A stretch of DNA of 41,176 nt from assembly GCA_903932155.1 (NCBI GenBank), contig CAIZFH010000156.1:1-41176 (forward strand), read 5' to 3'. This stretch comes from an uncultured Granulicella sp. (GTDB lineage: Bacteria; Acidobacteriota; Terriglobia; Terriglobales; Acidobacteriaceae). Both the position numbers and the translations under genes were made by a program. Below the pieces are notes generated by a model, which worked only from the letters and a program-made list of their open reading frames with translations, did no database searches and had not been told where the DNA came from. Shown one piece after another: positions 32,587 to 41,095 of the stretch (positions are counted from its first letter, which is position 1; each line of letters begins with the position of its first letter).

Positions 32587-33905
32587 CAAGCAACCTTCGA
32601 TGTGGGGACGGCGAGTTCGCCAGAGAGCAGACGGGGCAACAGGCAGTCCCGTGCTTCACCCAGCGTGCTACTCTCGTCGTGAAGAGCGTTTTGCCGTTCA
32701 AAAAGAGGGGCAACTTGGTGCTCGAAGCATTGAATGACATCCTTCGGCGGAAGGGCGAATACGGGGTAGTTAAGTCCATCGGGTGACAAAGCATTGACCG
32801 TTGTTCCATTCGTATAGCCGATAACTCTGTCTCGGAAAGACGGCTCCATCAGCAACAGGTAGACGAAATGGTTGGTAAGCGGAGATCCGTTGCGAGGGCG
32901 GACTCGGAAAATATGGTGCGTGAACAACCCGTACTCGCCATACCGTTTGGGCACAATCGCTGGATAGCCGATCAGGAGATAATCGAACCCCTGTTCGGTA
33001 TTTGCCACAATAACATCCCCAGGTTGGCAGATGTGGCGGTTACGATATTCGCCCGTGTAATGCTTCAACCCCTTGTGCTTGTAGCCGCCGCCCTCGTAAA
33101 TCGAGTTCAGGTTGTGCAAAGGCATTCCACTGTCTGAAAGACCGCTTCCCTTGTAACTCAATCCTTTTACCGACTCGGTCGACTCACCAAGGCTTGCGAC
33201 TTTCCACCCCTTCGGAACCCGCCCAATCTCCGAATCCACGAACGAACTGGGGAACAATTTGGCGGTCTCGGCATCCATCCCGACTGGCTGGCGTCCCTTG
33301 GACTTGGCGACCACGGGATCAAAGTCCACGAACCACGACTTGAACAACGCCCTCGCCATCGCCTCCAGCGTCTCGTTCGTGCGGCGGTTCAACTCGATTT
33401 TGTCGTCCAGCGAACCGAGGATGTCGGCGATGGCTTCTTGTTCGGGAAGAGGGGGGACAGGGATTCCCATTGTTCGATAATCGTCTCTGCGAACAAAATC
33501 TCTAGCACTGCCCGAAGCCCATCCAAGGGTCTTTGTAACCGAGAAACGAAAAGCATATTGGAGATACCGTGCATCGCAAAGCCCCTTCCGTGCCCGAATT
33601 CTCCACATATTCTGATTCAACAAAGCAGGAAGAATGTCACGGCGTATATAGCCAACTTTTCCGAGCGTTGCCCCGACCATTACAAAGAGGGTGTCGTGTT
33701 CATAGAGTTCAAAGCGTCTGTAAAGGTCGCATTTTTCTTCGGGTAGAAAGACGGCATCGTCTAATTTGATCGAGCCATCCGCCTGTATGTTGAGTGTTCG
33801 GAGTATGAATCGTCCCTGTGAAGAATAGTCTTCACTTTTGAAGGCAAAGCCGCCTGTAAGTTCGGCGACTTCTTCGAGCGGTTGTGTTTTCCACTCAGCC
33901 GCCAT
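32586..33905 (-). CDS. hsdS: type I restriction-modification specificity subunit
   Basis: The 439-aa protein has two target-recognition domains, each followed by a conserved helical region. The first conserved region reads [19 protein letters not shown] (about 160-178) and the second ends L-L-P-R-L-L-S-G-E. Each target domain starts with a W-K-x2-x-L-x-E motif (W-K-T-Q-P-L-E-E and W-K-V-A-S-L-G-E). It sets the two halves of the DNA site methylated by HsdM. It overlaps hsdM by 11 bases and the AlbA_2 gene by one. No truncation is seen. Confidence 0.94.
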   Translation of the reverse strand: MAAEWKTQPLEEVAELTGGFAFKSEDYSSQGRFILRTLNIQADGSIKLDDAVFLPEEKCDLYRRFELYEHDTLFVMVGATLGKVGYIRRDILPALLNQNMWRIRARKGLCDARYLQYAFRFSVTKTLGWASGSARDFVRRDDYRTMGIPVPPLPEQEAIADILGSLDDKIELNRRTNETLEAMARALFKSWFVDFDPVVAKSKGRQPVGMDAETAKLFPSSFVDSEIGRVPKGWKVASLGESTESVKGLSYKGSGLSDSGMPLHNLNSIYEGGGYKHKGLKHYTGEYRNRHICQPGDVIVANTEQGFDYLLIGYPAIVPKRYGEYGLFTHHIFRVRPRNGSPLTNHFVYLLLMEPSFRDRVIGYTNGTTVNALSPDGLNYPVFALPPKDVIQCFEHQVAPLFERQNALHDESSTLGEARDCLLPRLLSGELAVPTSKVA

Positions 33906-35529
33906 AGCCCAACCCTTTCAGGTTGCCCCGTATCCGTTTTTCCAGCCGTGCTGACTCTGCGAACTGCTCGCCCAATGTCTTCGTCAGCCGTGCCATCTTC
34001 TCGGGGAACGGTTCGCCGTCATCCTCGACATCAGCCGCACCGACATACCGACCAGGAGTCAGCACGAAACCGTGTTTCTCGATTGTCGCCGTGGTAGCCG
34101 AGTTGCAGAATCCAGCCACATCCTCGTACTTTCCAGCGTCTTTCTCGCCCCGCCAGGCGTGATAGGTGCTTGCGATCTTCTGGATGTCCCCGTCGGTCAG
34201 TTCCCTATGAACACGGTCAACCAGTGTGCCCATCTTGCGAGCGTCAATGAATAGCGTCTCGCCACGGCGTTCCCGCATTCCCTTGCCAGCCTTGTTGCGG
34301 GTCAGGAACCAAAGGCACACGGGAATCTGGGTCGAATAGAACAACTGCCCAGGCATAGCGACCATACAATCCACGAGGTCGGCTTCGATAATTGCCTTCC
34401 TGATCTCGCCCTCGCCGCCCGAGTTCGAGGACATCGAGCCGTTGGCGAGCACAAAGCCTGCGATGCCGTTGGGGGCGAGATGGTGGACAAAATGTTGAAC
34501 CCAGCCGAAATTGGCGTTGCCCACGGGCGGCACGCCGTAAACCCAACGCTTATCCTCCTGCAACCGCTGTCCGCCCCAGTCGCTGATGTTAAACGGCGGA
34601 TTGGCGAGAATGAAATCAGCCTTCAGATCGGGATGCTTGTCGTTCAGGAAGGTATCAGCCCATTGGTCGCCCAGATGCGACTCAATGCCACGGATGGCGA
34701 GGTTCATCAAAGCAAGCCGCCAGGTCGTGGGGTTGGATTCCTGCCCGTAGACGGAAATATCGTTACGCCGTCCCCCGTGTGCCTCGGCGAATTTTTCCGA
34801 CTGTACGAACATTCCGCCCGAGCCACAGCAAGGATCGTAAACACGCCCCTTGTAAGGCTCGATCATCTCAACCAGCACCCGCACCACACAGGATGGCGTG
34901 TAAAACTCGCCGCCAGCCTTGCCTTCAGCGGATGCGAACCTGCCGAGGAAATACTCATAAACCCGACCCAGAACATCTTGCGAACGGCTTCGGTCATCGC
35001 CAACCGTGATTGTGCCAATGAGGTCAATCAGTTCGCCCAGTCGAGTTTTGTCGAGGTCAGGTCTGGCGTAGGTTTTTGGCAGAATACCCTTGAGCGGCGG
35101 GTTCTCTCGCTCGATTAAGTCCATCGCATCGTCAATCAGTTTGCCGATGACGGGTTGCTTGGCGTTCTTCTGGAGTTCCAACCAGCGTGCTTTTGGCGGA
35201 ACCCAGAACACATTCTCGGAAAGGTATTCGTCACGATCCTCGGCGACCTTGGCACGCTGGGTTTCGTTTTTGACGAAATACTCGCTCTTGGGGTCGGCGG
35301 ATTCACGGACAAGCCAGGTGCGGCGGGACTGGAAAGAATCGCTGATATATTTCAGGAAGATCAGCCCGAGGACGGTGTGCTTGTACTCGGCGGAATCCAT
35401 CGTGCCACGAAGTTTGTCGGCGGCGAGCCAGAGTTTCTGCTCGAAGCCGAGATTGGCAGTGCCGTTGCCGTTCTTGCCGTTGCTCTTGTCGGCGGCGGTG
35501 GTGTAGGCGGTCTTTTTCGGTCGTGCCAT
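33895..35529 (-). CDS. hsdM: type I restriction-modification N6-adenine methyltransferase
   Basis: The 544-aa protein has an N-terminal HsdM helical domain (about 28-170) with [13 protein letters not shown], then the catalytic domain. The SAM motif is D232-P-C-C-G-S-G-G239 and the catalytic motif IV is N310-P-P-F313. It methylates adenine in the site chosen by HsdS. It starts the three-gene transcript hsdM-hsdS-AlbA_2 with a fair promoter upstream (35552-35580). A lysine/asparagine-rich N-terminal stretch of about 25 residues is disordered. Confidence 0.95.
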   Translation of the reverse strand: MARPKKTAYTTAADKSNGKNGNGTANLGFEQKLWLAADKLRGTMDSAEYKHTVLGLIFLKYISDSFQSRRTWLVRESADPKSEYFVKNETQRAKVAEDRDEYLSENVFWVPPKARWLELQKNAKQPVIGKLIDDAMDLIERENPPLKGILPKTYARPDLDKTRLGELIDLIGTITVGDDRSRSQDVLGRVYEYFLGRFASAEGKAGGEFYTPSCVVRVLVEMIEPYKGRVYDPCCGSGGMFVQSEKFAEAHGGRRNDISVYGQESNPTTWRLALMNLAIRGIESHLGDQWADTFLNDKHPDLKADFILANPPFNISDWGGQRLQEDKRWVYGVPPVGNANFGWVQHFVHHLAPNGIAGFVLANGSMSSNSGGEGEIRKAIIEADLVDCMVAMPGQLFYSTQIPVCLWFLTRNKAGKGMRERRGETLFIDARKMGTLVDRVHRELTDGDIQKIASTYHAWRGEKDAGKYEDVAGFCNSATTATIEKHGFVLTPGRYVGAADVEDDGEPFPEKMARLTKTLGEQFAESARLEKRIRGNLKGLGYGG

Positions 35530-35895
35530 TGGACTTTTCCCGATTTGGTCAACGATAGCGAATCGGAGTGTTTTTCACAAGGGGACGGTTGGACGAGCCA
35601 GATGCGGCGACTCGGCTCACGGCACCCAGATTGACCCCTTCTGCCTTGTGCTATGCACGCTATAACGACTACGGCGGCATCTAGGTGCTCTTGCCGTCTG
35701 TTTTTCTGCGTCCAGCCGCCCCAGTCTGCGTCCTGACCAACCAGACCCGTCCTGCTGACCGTTCTCTCGCACTTTAGGGGTTCCAGCCGCAAAGCCGCCA
35801 TCCAATGGTCAATCCGCCCCTGCGATAGCAGGTTTTGGCTGACCCATTGGCGAATAATCGGGCGTGCGTCTCGTTTTGAGGCGAAAGGAGGGCAT
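35530..35895. other. divergent intergenic region between hsdM and the small HTH gene
   Basis: These 366 bases hold the candidate hsdM promoter, a weak hairpin CCTGC-GATA-GCAGG followed by TTTT at 35819-35836 (possible terminator or attenuator), and the ribosome binding site of the next gene. No convincing gene is present; open frames here lack starts with sites and show no protein-like composition. Confidence 0.6.
35552..35580 (-). promoter_or_regulatory. candidate promoter of hsdM
   Basis: Read on the minus strand, TTGTGA (35575-35580) and TATCGT (35552-35557) are separated by 17 bases, and the -10 lies about 23 bases upstream of the hsdM ATG. The spacing is ideal and the hexamers are moderate matches. 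Confidence 0.45.
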
Positions 35896-36216
35896 ATGCT
35901 TGATTCAACGGTTGAGATGGTTGAGAACTACCTGCGGACAGACAGAACGGTCAGCCCAAGCGACCGTGAACGCCTAATGCGACGGCTATGTGGTCAGCCA
36001 GAGTCCGATTCTTCGCTCTCGGGAGCAGGGGACAGACTGTTGCGGCGATCCCAGGCGGCACAGATGCTTGGGCGGTCGGTCAAATCCATTGATCGGCTGG
36101 CTTCGGCTGGCGTGCTACGGCGAATCAGGTTTCCGAGCCACACGAAATCGGCTGGGTTCCGCTTGTCTGAAATCGCCGATCTGATCGCTGGACGAACCCA
36201 GAGTCCGACCTATTGA
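35896..36216 (+). CDS. small helix-turn-helix (MerR/excisionase-like) protein
   Basis: The 106-aa protein has a C-terminal DNA-binding helix-turn-helix (about 48-98): L-L-R-R-S-Q-A-A-Q-M-L-G-R-S-V-K-S-I-D-R followed by G-V-L-R-R-I-R-F and G-F-R-L-S-E-I-A-D-L-I-A. This is the MerR/Xis-like winged arrangement of excisionases and phage regulators. AAAGGAGGG (35884-35892) gives a strong start. It may be the directionality factor or a regulator of the island. Confidence 0.8.
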   Translation: MLDSTVEMVENYLRTDRTVSPSDRERLMRRLCGQPESDSSLSGAGDRLLRRSQAAQMLGRSVKSIDRLASAGVLRRIRFPSHTKSAGFRLSEIADLIAGRTQSPTY

Positions 36217-36361
36217 CTTGGAAGCGTAAGACCTGCCAGCGAGATCCAATTTCCTTCAAAGGGTTGCCAAGCAAGGGTGATTAACCCCAGCGGAACCCCA
36301 ACAGGTCAACTGCTTGCCAACGGATTCGCCACCTCGGCAAGCCTGCGGTGGCGAGAATACC

Positions 36362-36742
36362 TCAAGGGCTTGCGGTTGCAAAAACACGAACCACGGCTGC
36401 AACCGCAATCCCTAGACGCATACAAAGGAAAACCGTTAATCCCTTTTCAATCGTGCCCTCGGCAATGTATTCGTTGGCGAGGTCAGGGTTTTCCCGCCGT
36501 AGCGTAAGCGAAGGCGGAAGAGGTATGCCCCCATTGTGCCCAGCCATTGTTTCATAGCCTTTGGAAATGTCCGTGAAGCCAATCCGCCCCTCCCCATCGT
36601 CGTGATCGGGAACGAGAAAAGCCCTTTTGCACATACCCGTTGAGGTCGGGGGCGTGGGGTTAGAGGTCACGCCATCAGTGCAATCCCCCAGGCAAAGCCT
36701 GCCAACTGTTTTGCAACCCGGTGTCAAGGTCGCAAACCGCAC
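36362..36742 (-). CDS. possible hypothetical protein
   Basis: This minus-strand frame (up to 126 aa, start GTG or an internal ATG) has a protein-like part around D-H-D-D-G-E-G-R-I-G-F-T-D-I-S and E-N-P-D-L-A-N-E-Y-I-A-E-G-T-I, but a Cys- and Pro-rich N-terminus that does not look real. There is no good ribosome binding site, and the end overlaps the inverted repeat. It may be an old or non-coding frame. Confidence 0.22.
   Translation of the reverse strand: MRFATLTPGCKTVGRLCLGDCTDGVTSNPTPPTSTGMCKRAFLVPDHDDGEGRIGFTDISKGYETMAGHNGGIPLPPSLTLRRENPDLANEYIAEGTIEKGLTVFLCMRLGIAVAAVVRVFATASP
36370..36408. repeat. 11-bp perfect inverted repeat
   Basis: TTGCGGTTGCA (36370-36380) and TGCAACCGCAA (36398-36408) are exact reverse complements separated by 17 bases. 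There is no following T run, so it is not a standard terminator. It could be a protein-binding site or a processing hairpin. Confidence 0.6.
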
Positions 36743-37015
36743 ACAGTAAAAAACTGCGTCCGCTCATACCGTCTGCTGACGCCTCGTGGCTGATATGAGT
36801 CCGTTTTGGTGTTTTCCGCCCCGTCAGCAAACGCCCCATCACACGGCGTTTTCAGTTCGGCGGGTCAGCCTTCGGTCATTACCGTCCAGCCGCCCGTTGG
36901 GTCGCTGTGTCCGCTTTGCTGGTTTCACAGCGTCTAACCCCGCTCCTCTGCCTGCTGGCGAGCGATATTATTTTGCCAGCAGTGACCACGAACTCGATCT
37001 TGAAACACTCTGCAA

Positions 37016-37207
37016 CTATTTGTCGCCGCCAGACCTGCGGAGGAGCATTTCGTGCTTTTTCCGCAGGGGGACGATTAGTCGGTTCCGCACAATGTCGCCA
37101 ATTGTCCAGCCCGTGACCGCCGCCTCGATGCGGAGGACGCCGTGTTCGGACGGATCGAGTGACACATACAGTGACTTCGACTTTTCGGACTTTGTTTTCA
37201 TCGTCAT
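37016..37207 (-). CDS. possible ribbon-helix-helix protein
   Basis: From ATG 37207 (preceded by GAGG) the frame codes 63 aa: a Lys/Ser-rich start, then S-L-Y-V-S-L-D-P-S-E-H-G-V-L-R-I-E-A-A-V-T-G-W-T-I-G-D-I, a strand-helix-helix pattern like CopG/Arc-type DNA-binding proteins and antitoxins, and a basic end. No toxin-like partner is visible beside it. The opposite-strand frame is rejected because it lacks a site. Confidence 0.45.
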   Translation of the reverse strand: MTMKTKSEKSKSLYVSLDPSEHGVLRIEAAVTGWTIGDIVRNRLIVPLRKKHEMLLRRSGGDK

Positions 37208-37387
37208 AAACATCCTCATCGTCTCTGGTTGAATCCAATCCAGCCCACACATACCTATTCTCCGACACATCGCAAAATCCCTACTTCCCTTGAATCTTTA
37301 TTTCTCGGTGCCTAGGAGATGGGGAAAACCTCGGAGAATGATGATGCGATGCGTTGAACACCAAACCACCAGCAAGGAGCGTGACCA

Positions 37388-37705
37388 ATGAAAACAAACG
37401 ATTCACAGCGATATGATGTCCGAGCCGAGGAGGCAAAAGACGGCTTACTGGCGTTGCAGTCAGAGTGGTTCGCCACCATCGCCCCTCTGCATCACCATCG
37501 ACGAGAGGCACGCAGGTTCGAGGCAAAACTGACGCTGATTAGCAGGCGTCGGGACGCAATCCTGCGAGACCTTGACGCTGATGACCGAGTAGCCGTCACG
37601 ACAGACAACAGGTTGAGCCTGCTTCTGGGCACGCACGGATGTCAAAATGCAGAGGCAATTTTTGGCGGGGGACTGCGGAAAGCGGGGCGAAAGGGAATCC
37701 AATGA
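37388..37705 (+). CDS. hypothetical protein of the island, helical
   Basis: The 105-aa protein begins M-K-T-N-D-S-Q-R-Y-D-V-R-A-E-E-A-K-D and is mostly charged helix with a His/Arg-rich centre (L-H-H-H-R-R-E-A-R-R-F). AAGGAG sits 8 bases before ATG. It overlaps the next gene by four bases (ATGA at 37702), the first of a coupled series leading to the recombinase. I recognise no family. Confidence 0.6.
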   Translation: MKTNDSQRYDVRAEEAKDGLLALQSEWFATIAPLHHHRREARRFEAKLTLISRRRDAILRDLDADDRVAVTTDNRLSLLLGTHGCQNAEAIFGGGLRKAGRKGIQ

Positions 37706-37887
37706 CCACGCCCATTTCTTTGCAGTCACAGCCCCGACCAGATCAACGCATTGCCAGTCCGCCGTGTCCACCTGCCGTTGCAGACATATTTCGGTTTTGT
37801 GGGCTTGACCCTGATAGCGTCGCAGCCGATTGGATGGACATATTTGTGATGGTCGGCGAGATGCAGCCGGATTTTTATCGGCAGTGA
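37702..37887 (+). CDS. hypothetical small protein of the island
   Basis: The 61-aa protein begins M-T-T-P-I-S-L-Q-S-Q-P and has a Pro-rich first half, then I-F-R-F-C-G-L-D-P-D-S-V-A-A-D-W-M-D-I-F. Its ATG overlaps the previous stop and AAGGGA precedes it. No family is recognised. The overlap supports it being translated. Confidence 0.5.
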   Translation: MTTPISLQSQPRPDQRIASPPCPPAVADIFRFCGLDPDSVAADWMDIFVMVGEMQPDFYRQ

Positions 37888-37949
37888 TCCTCGTCGTTGA
37901 CTCCCGTCCGCCATCCGTGGCACCACCAGCGTGGAACGGGGTCACGGCG

Positions 37950-38411
37950 ATGAGAACGGACAATGCGGTCACGACAAAAGCGGCTGTTGAAAAAATGCCC
38001 TGCACGATGCCAGGTTGCGACGGCAGGTCAAAAGGAAAGGGCTTGTGCCAGCGGCATTACGACCAATGGTACGGCAGGATCAGGCGTGAGCGGGACAAAC
38101 TTCAACGCAGAGGCAAGCCGTTTCTGAAGTTCCCAAATCCCTACCGTGAAGGCTCGGGGTATCACTTCATTTTCGAAGTCCTACGACAGAACCCGCCGCT
38201 CACAACCGACCAGATAATCTACCGCTCGAAAATCGAACTAGCGAAAAACGGGTTGGCGGATTACCGTATTGACTACGCCTTCGAGGTTCTACGGATGAAA
38301 AAGCACGCCTGCAAGCGAGGGGATTACCAGATGAGGCGAGACGCCAAGGGCTGCTGGCACCTGATCCGTGAGCGTGGTGGGAAGGACGCTTCTGATGGGC
38401 AAAATCCATAG
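37950..38411 (+). CDS. hypothetical protein with a small zinc-binding motif
   Basis: From ATG 37950 the protein is 153 aa. Near residue 17 it has M-P-C-T-M-P-G-C-D-G-R and then G-L-C-Q-R-H-Y, giving C-x4-C-x9-C-x2-H, a short zinc-binding pattern seen in phage and island proteins. The remainder is basic and helical, with Q-I-I-Y-R-S-K-I-E-L-A near the middle. It overlaps the recombinase by 17 bases. An earlier in-frame start (to 37830) is possible but overlaps the previous gene and lacks a site. Confidence 0.6.
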   Translation: MRTDNAVTTKAAVEKMPCTMPGCDGRSKGKGLCQRHYDQWYGRIRRERDKLQRRGKPFLKFPNPYREGSGYHFIFEVLRQNPPLTTDQIIYRSKIELAKNGLADYRIDYAFEVLRMKKHACKRGDYQMRRDAKGCWHLIRERGGKDASDGQNP

Positions 38412-40062
38412 ATGCGGCTTATACATTCGGGTTTCGACCGAAGAGCAGGCTCAAAAAGAAGAAGGCTCGTTGAAAAATCAGCGAGCACGGCTGGAGCGTT
38501 TCATCGCTGACAAGAACCGCCACGCCGAGGATTACGGCTCGGGCGACGAATGGCTGATACACGATTACTACGAGGAAAACCCCAAGTCGGCGAAAAACAC
38601 GGATCGCCCCAAATACCAACAACTGATTGCCGATATCGAGAGTGGGCTGGTCAACACGATCCTATTCACGGAATTGTCCCGTATTTCCCGTTCCACCAAG
38701 GATTTTCTTGAACTCTGCGGGTTTCTCGAAGATCACGACGCCGACTTCGTGTGCCTCCAGCATCCAGAACTCAACTCGACCTCTGCCCACGGGCGAGTTC
38801 TGATGACAATGCTCGTGGCGATGATGCAATTTGAGAGGGAAATCAATGTGGATCGCTCGCAGAAGAGTTATCAGGAACGGGCGAGTCGAGGATTGTGGAC
38901 TTGCGGGAACTTGTTTGGCTACGACCTCGCCGAGCGGAAGGGCTACCTCACGGTCAACAAAGCCGAAAAGAAAATCGTGCAGTTCATTTTCAGAAAGTAC
39001 ATCGAGACTGGTTCCATTGGCAAGGTCGTGAAACTTTGCCGTCAGCACGGTTACAAGACCAAGACCTACGAGTCCCGCCGAAAAGATACGCACCACGGCA
39101 CAGATTTCACCTACACCTCGGTCAAGCAGATGCTGTCGAACCTTGCGTATGTAGCCAAGAAGCAACTGGGTCGCCCCCGCAGGGTGAAGGGACGGGACGG
39201 CAAATGGCGATCGGTGCCGTCATCCGTGAAGCCGAAGGTCATCACCACGGAATGCTGGGAACCCATCATTGACCAGCAGACCTTCGACCAAGCGAAGAAT
39301 TTGCTCGTCATCAGCAGCAGTAGCAGGATGCCCGTCAAGGCGTCAAAGGGCGAGCACATCTACCTGCTGGGGCAGAGCCTTTTCTGCAACCCCTGCAAGG
39401 AAATGCTGACCAATGGTGGTTCCTACAGGGATGGCGTGCTCGTGCCGCATTATGTGCATCGCATCGGCAAGAAGATGGATTTCTGTGCCTTGCCGCCGAA
39501 CATAAATGCCGACCGCTTGGACGAGATTGTCTGGGAGCGAATCGCCCGCAACCTGTCCGATGCCGATTTGCAACGCTGGACAGAGCAAGCCCAGCAGGCA
39601 TCCAGCCAGATCGGCGTCGAGGAAATCCAAGCGGAAGTCGCCGAGATTCGGGAAGCCCTGAAGGCGAAGCGGGAGAGTCACGCCAACATACTGAAGGGCT
39701 TTGGGGGCGGCGAGGCTGATGCCGAAACCAGAAAATTGCTGGCTACGCTCGCCGAGGACATTGCGGCTTTGCGTCAGCGATTGACCGAAAAGAAGACCGA
39801 ACTGGATGCGGCACGGAAGGAACAGGCGGCGTCTGCTGGCAAGCCCAAGAGCGTCGCCAAGATGCGTGCCACGGCGTTGCGAGACTTGGACGCCGAACAG
39901 AAAAAGGACATCCTGAAACTGCTCGTCCGCACAGTTGAACTAACGCCGAATAGCATCGTAATAAATCCCATCCAAGGCGATCCAATCGTGGGCGAGGTCA
40001 AGGAGCGTCAGGGCGTGCGGAGCGGACGCTGGCGGTTCATCGATGTGGCGTGGTTGAATTAG
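38395..40062 (+). CDS. large serine recombinase (integrase)
   Basis: The 555-aa protein has the resolvase/invertase catalytic domain (about 6-150) with C-G-L-Y-I-R-V-S14-T-E-E-Q carrying the nucleophilic Ser. The Arg-containing L-S-R-I-S-R-S-T motif follows, then F-E-R-E-I-N-V-D-R-S-Q-K. A Recombinase domain (about 170-280), a zinc-ribbon (C-N-P-C near 332 and D-F-C-A-L-P) and a coiled coil (about 405-500) complete the large-serine-integrase layout. It should integrate and excise the island at att sites with a two-base core. AAGGA lies 9 bases before ATG 38395. The ORF can be read from GTG 38368 but without a site. Confidence 0.95.
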   Translation: MGKIHRCGLYIRVSTEEQAQKEEGSLKNQRARLERFIADKNRHAEDYGSGDEWLIHDYYEENPKSAKNTDRPKYQQLIADIESGLVNTILFTELSRISRSTKDFLELCGFLEDHDADFVCLQHPELNSTSAHGRVLMTMLVAMMQFEREINVDRSQKSYQERASRGLWTCGNLFGYDLAERKGYLTVNKAEKKIVQFIFRKYIETGSIGKVVKLCRQHGYKTKTYESRRKDTHHGTDFTYTSVKQMLSNLAYVAKKQLGRPRRVKGRDGKWRSVPSSVKPKVITTECWEPIIDQQTFDQAKNLLVISSSSRMPVKASKGEHIYLLGQSLFCNPCKEMLTNGGSYRDGVLVPHYVHRIGKKMDFCALPPNINADRLDEIVWERIARNLSDADLQRWTEQAQQASSQIGVEEIQAEVAEIREALKAKRESHANILKGFGGGEADAETRKLLATLAEDIAALRQRLTEKKTELDAARKEQAASAGKPKSVAKMRATALRDLDAEQKKDILKLLVRTVELTPNSIVINPIQGDPIVGEVKERQGVRSGRWRFIDVAWLN

Positions 40063-40083
40063 CGGGGTGCCGCAGGATGGCGT

Positions 40084-40458
40084 ATGAAGACAATGACTTC
40101 GCACGAACTGCCAGCACAGGTCTACGAGGCTTTCTGCTCTGCGTGTGGCAGTCGTGTCGAGTATGCTCTCTTCCTGGCATCGTTCTACAGTTTCGGAAGT
40201 TACCTGGAGGTCGGCACAGGGACGCTGGTGCGGCTCGACCTCGATGCCGTCCATTACCAGAAACTCGATATAGCACGCCTGCTGGCGGAAGCGGAACTGT
40301 CGCTTGGCATCAGCCAGGGGGCTGGACGCTGGATTGATCAGGCGGCAGAACTCTACTGCACACGGTGTCGGGCTACCTTTCCGAAGGCGAATGCCCGAGC
40401 CGACAGGCTGTGTTTTGCCGGGAAAATTGCCGCCTACGAAGTGCCGTCCAAGGGCTGA
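40084..40458 (+). CDS. hypothetical Cys-rich protein of the island
   Basis: The 124-aa protein has two Cys pairs, F-C-S-A-C-G-S-R near residue 20 and Y-C-T-R-C-R-A near 92, which could form a zinc ribbon-like site around a helical centre. GCAGGATGG precedes the ATG. It starts 21 bases after the recombinase and may be cotranscribed. A stem GGGCTG/CAGCCC follows its stop at 40452-40475. Confidence 0.6.
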   Translation: MKTMTSHELPAQVYEAFCSACGSRVEYALFLASFYSFGSYLEVGTGTLVRLDLDAVHYQKLDIARLLAEAELSLGISQGAGRWIDQAAELYCTRCRATFPKANARADRLCFAGKIAAYEVPSKG

Positions 40459-40929
40459 AACCCGTCCTACAGCCCACCCCGTGAGTCTTACCCACGCCCT
40501 CGTTCCCCAGCCAGGAACCCCCAGAATAGCCTCAAAACCGCCTCCAAAGTCCACTGCCAGGCAGTGAAAAAACGGGCAGTGACCTTAAGTTCGAATTCAA
40601 ACTGGTCGAGGTCAGCCATACCGTCGACAACTCGAACTTGAGCCGTTTTGGGCTGTTGGCGGGGTAGGCTGGCAGTGGGCGATTTGTGCGGAAACCACGA
40701 AAACATTGGTCTTTTGAAGCGGGTGGTTTTGGGGGATGGGCAAAAAAAGAACCCGAACGCAAGTTCGAGTTGTCGATCGATTGGCTCCCCTCACAGTCGA
40801 CAATACGAACTTGTCATAAGTCGTTCATAATCAACGCACAGTGAAGTCGGCAGTGGTCGCCGTTAAACGACAAAGTGTGGATCTTGACCTGGTATCGAAG
40901 ATGTTATAAAGTAGCAACAATACATATCG
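40459..40929. other. intergenic region with repeated 18-bp motif
   Basis: There is no gene in these 471 bases. Three copies of an 18-bp motif and one partial copy occur between 40587 and 40813 (listed separately). The stem at 40452-40475 is at its left edge and the tRNA at its right. Confidence 0.6.
40587..40813. repeat. 18-bp motif in both orientations (iteron or recombinase-site-like)
   Basis: GTCGACAACTCGAACTTG occurs on the + strand at 40623-40640. The reverse complement, matching 17 of 18, is at 40760-40777 on the + strand, starting CAAGTTCG. A third copy on the + strand at 40796-40813 matches 16 of 18. A partial reverse copy AAGTTCGAATT is at 40587-40597. The repeats lie 0.2-0.8 kb downstream of the integrase and just before the tRNA. 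Confidence 0.75.
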
Positions 40930-41018
40930 GGAAGGGTAGTATAAATGGTAATGCAGCCGACTTAAAATCGGACGGATGTGATAAACATTTGCGGGTTCGA
41001 CTCCCGCCCCTTCCTCCA
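40930..41018 (+). tRNA. class II tRNA, anticodon UAA (tRNA-Leu-like), discriminator U
   Basis: The 89-base gene folds as follows: acceptor GGAAGGG/CCCTTCC, D stem GTAT/ATGC with loop AAATGGTA, anticodon stem GCCGA/TCGGA with a G-A mismatch at the outer pair, loop CTTAAAA (anticodon TAA at 40963-40965). A long variable arm with GATGT/ACATT follows, then T arm GCGGG-TTCGACT-CCCGC and an encoded CCA. The discriminator is U (41015), whereas bacterial tRNA-Leu normally has A. The long variable arm and anticodon fit Leu (UUA/UUG). It is part of the island, not a standard chromosomal gene. Confidence 0.8.
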
Positions 41019-41095
41019 CTTGCCGATAGACGCTCCTTGACGCATTAGACCAGAGTTTTCAAGGCAGCAGACGCCCAACCCCGACCTGACATTCT

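Larger units (their letters stand above)
36217..37015. other. gene-poor stretch of the island with inverted repeats
   Basis: No gene can be called with confidence. It holds an 11-bp perfect inverted repeat (36370-36408), an imperfect hairpin around CCGCC and GGCGG at 36494-36514, and one possible minus-strand frame (36362-36742). Several T-rich and GC-rich patches alternate between 36740 and 37010. Such stretches in mobile elements can hold transfer or replication origins, but no known origin motif is recognised. Confidence 0.5.

Noticed and set aside
36786-37232. A 148-aa + strand frame
   Set aside because: No ribosome binding site, Ser/Arg/Pro-rich shadow composition, and opposite a more protein-like minus-strand frame.
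40930-41018. The tRNA as the attachment site of the island
   Set aside because: Large serine recombinases do not usually use tRNA genes, and no duplicated tRNA 3' end is found near the left edge at 31402.
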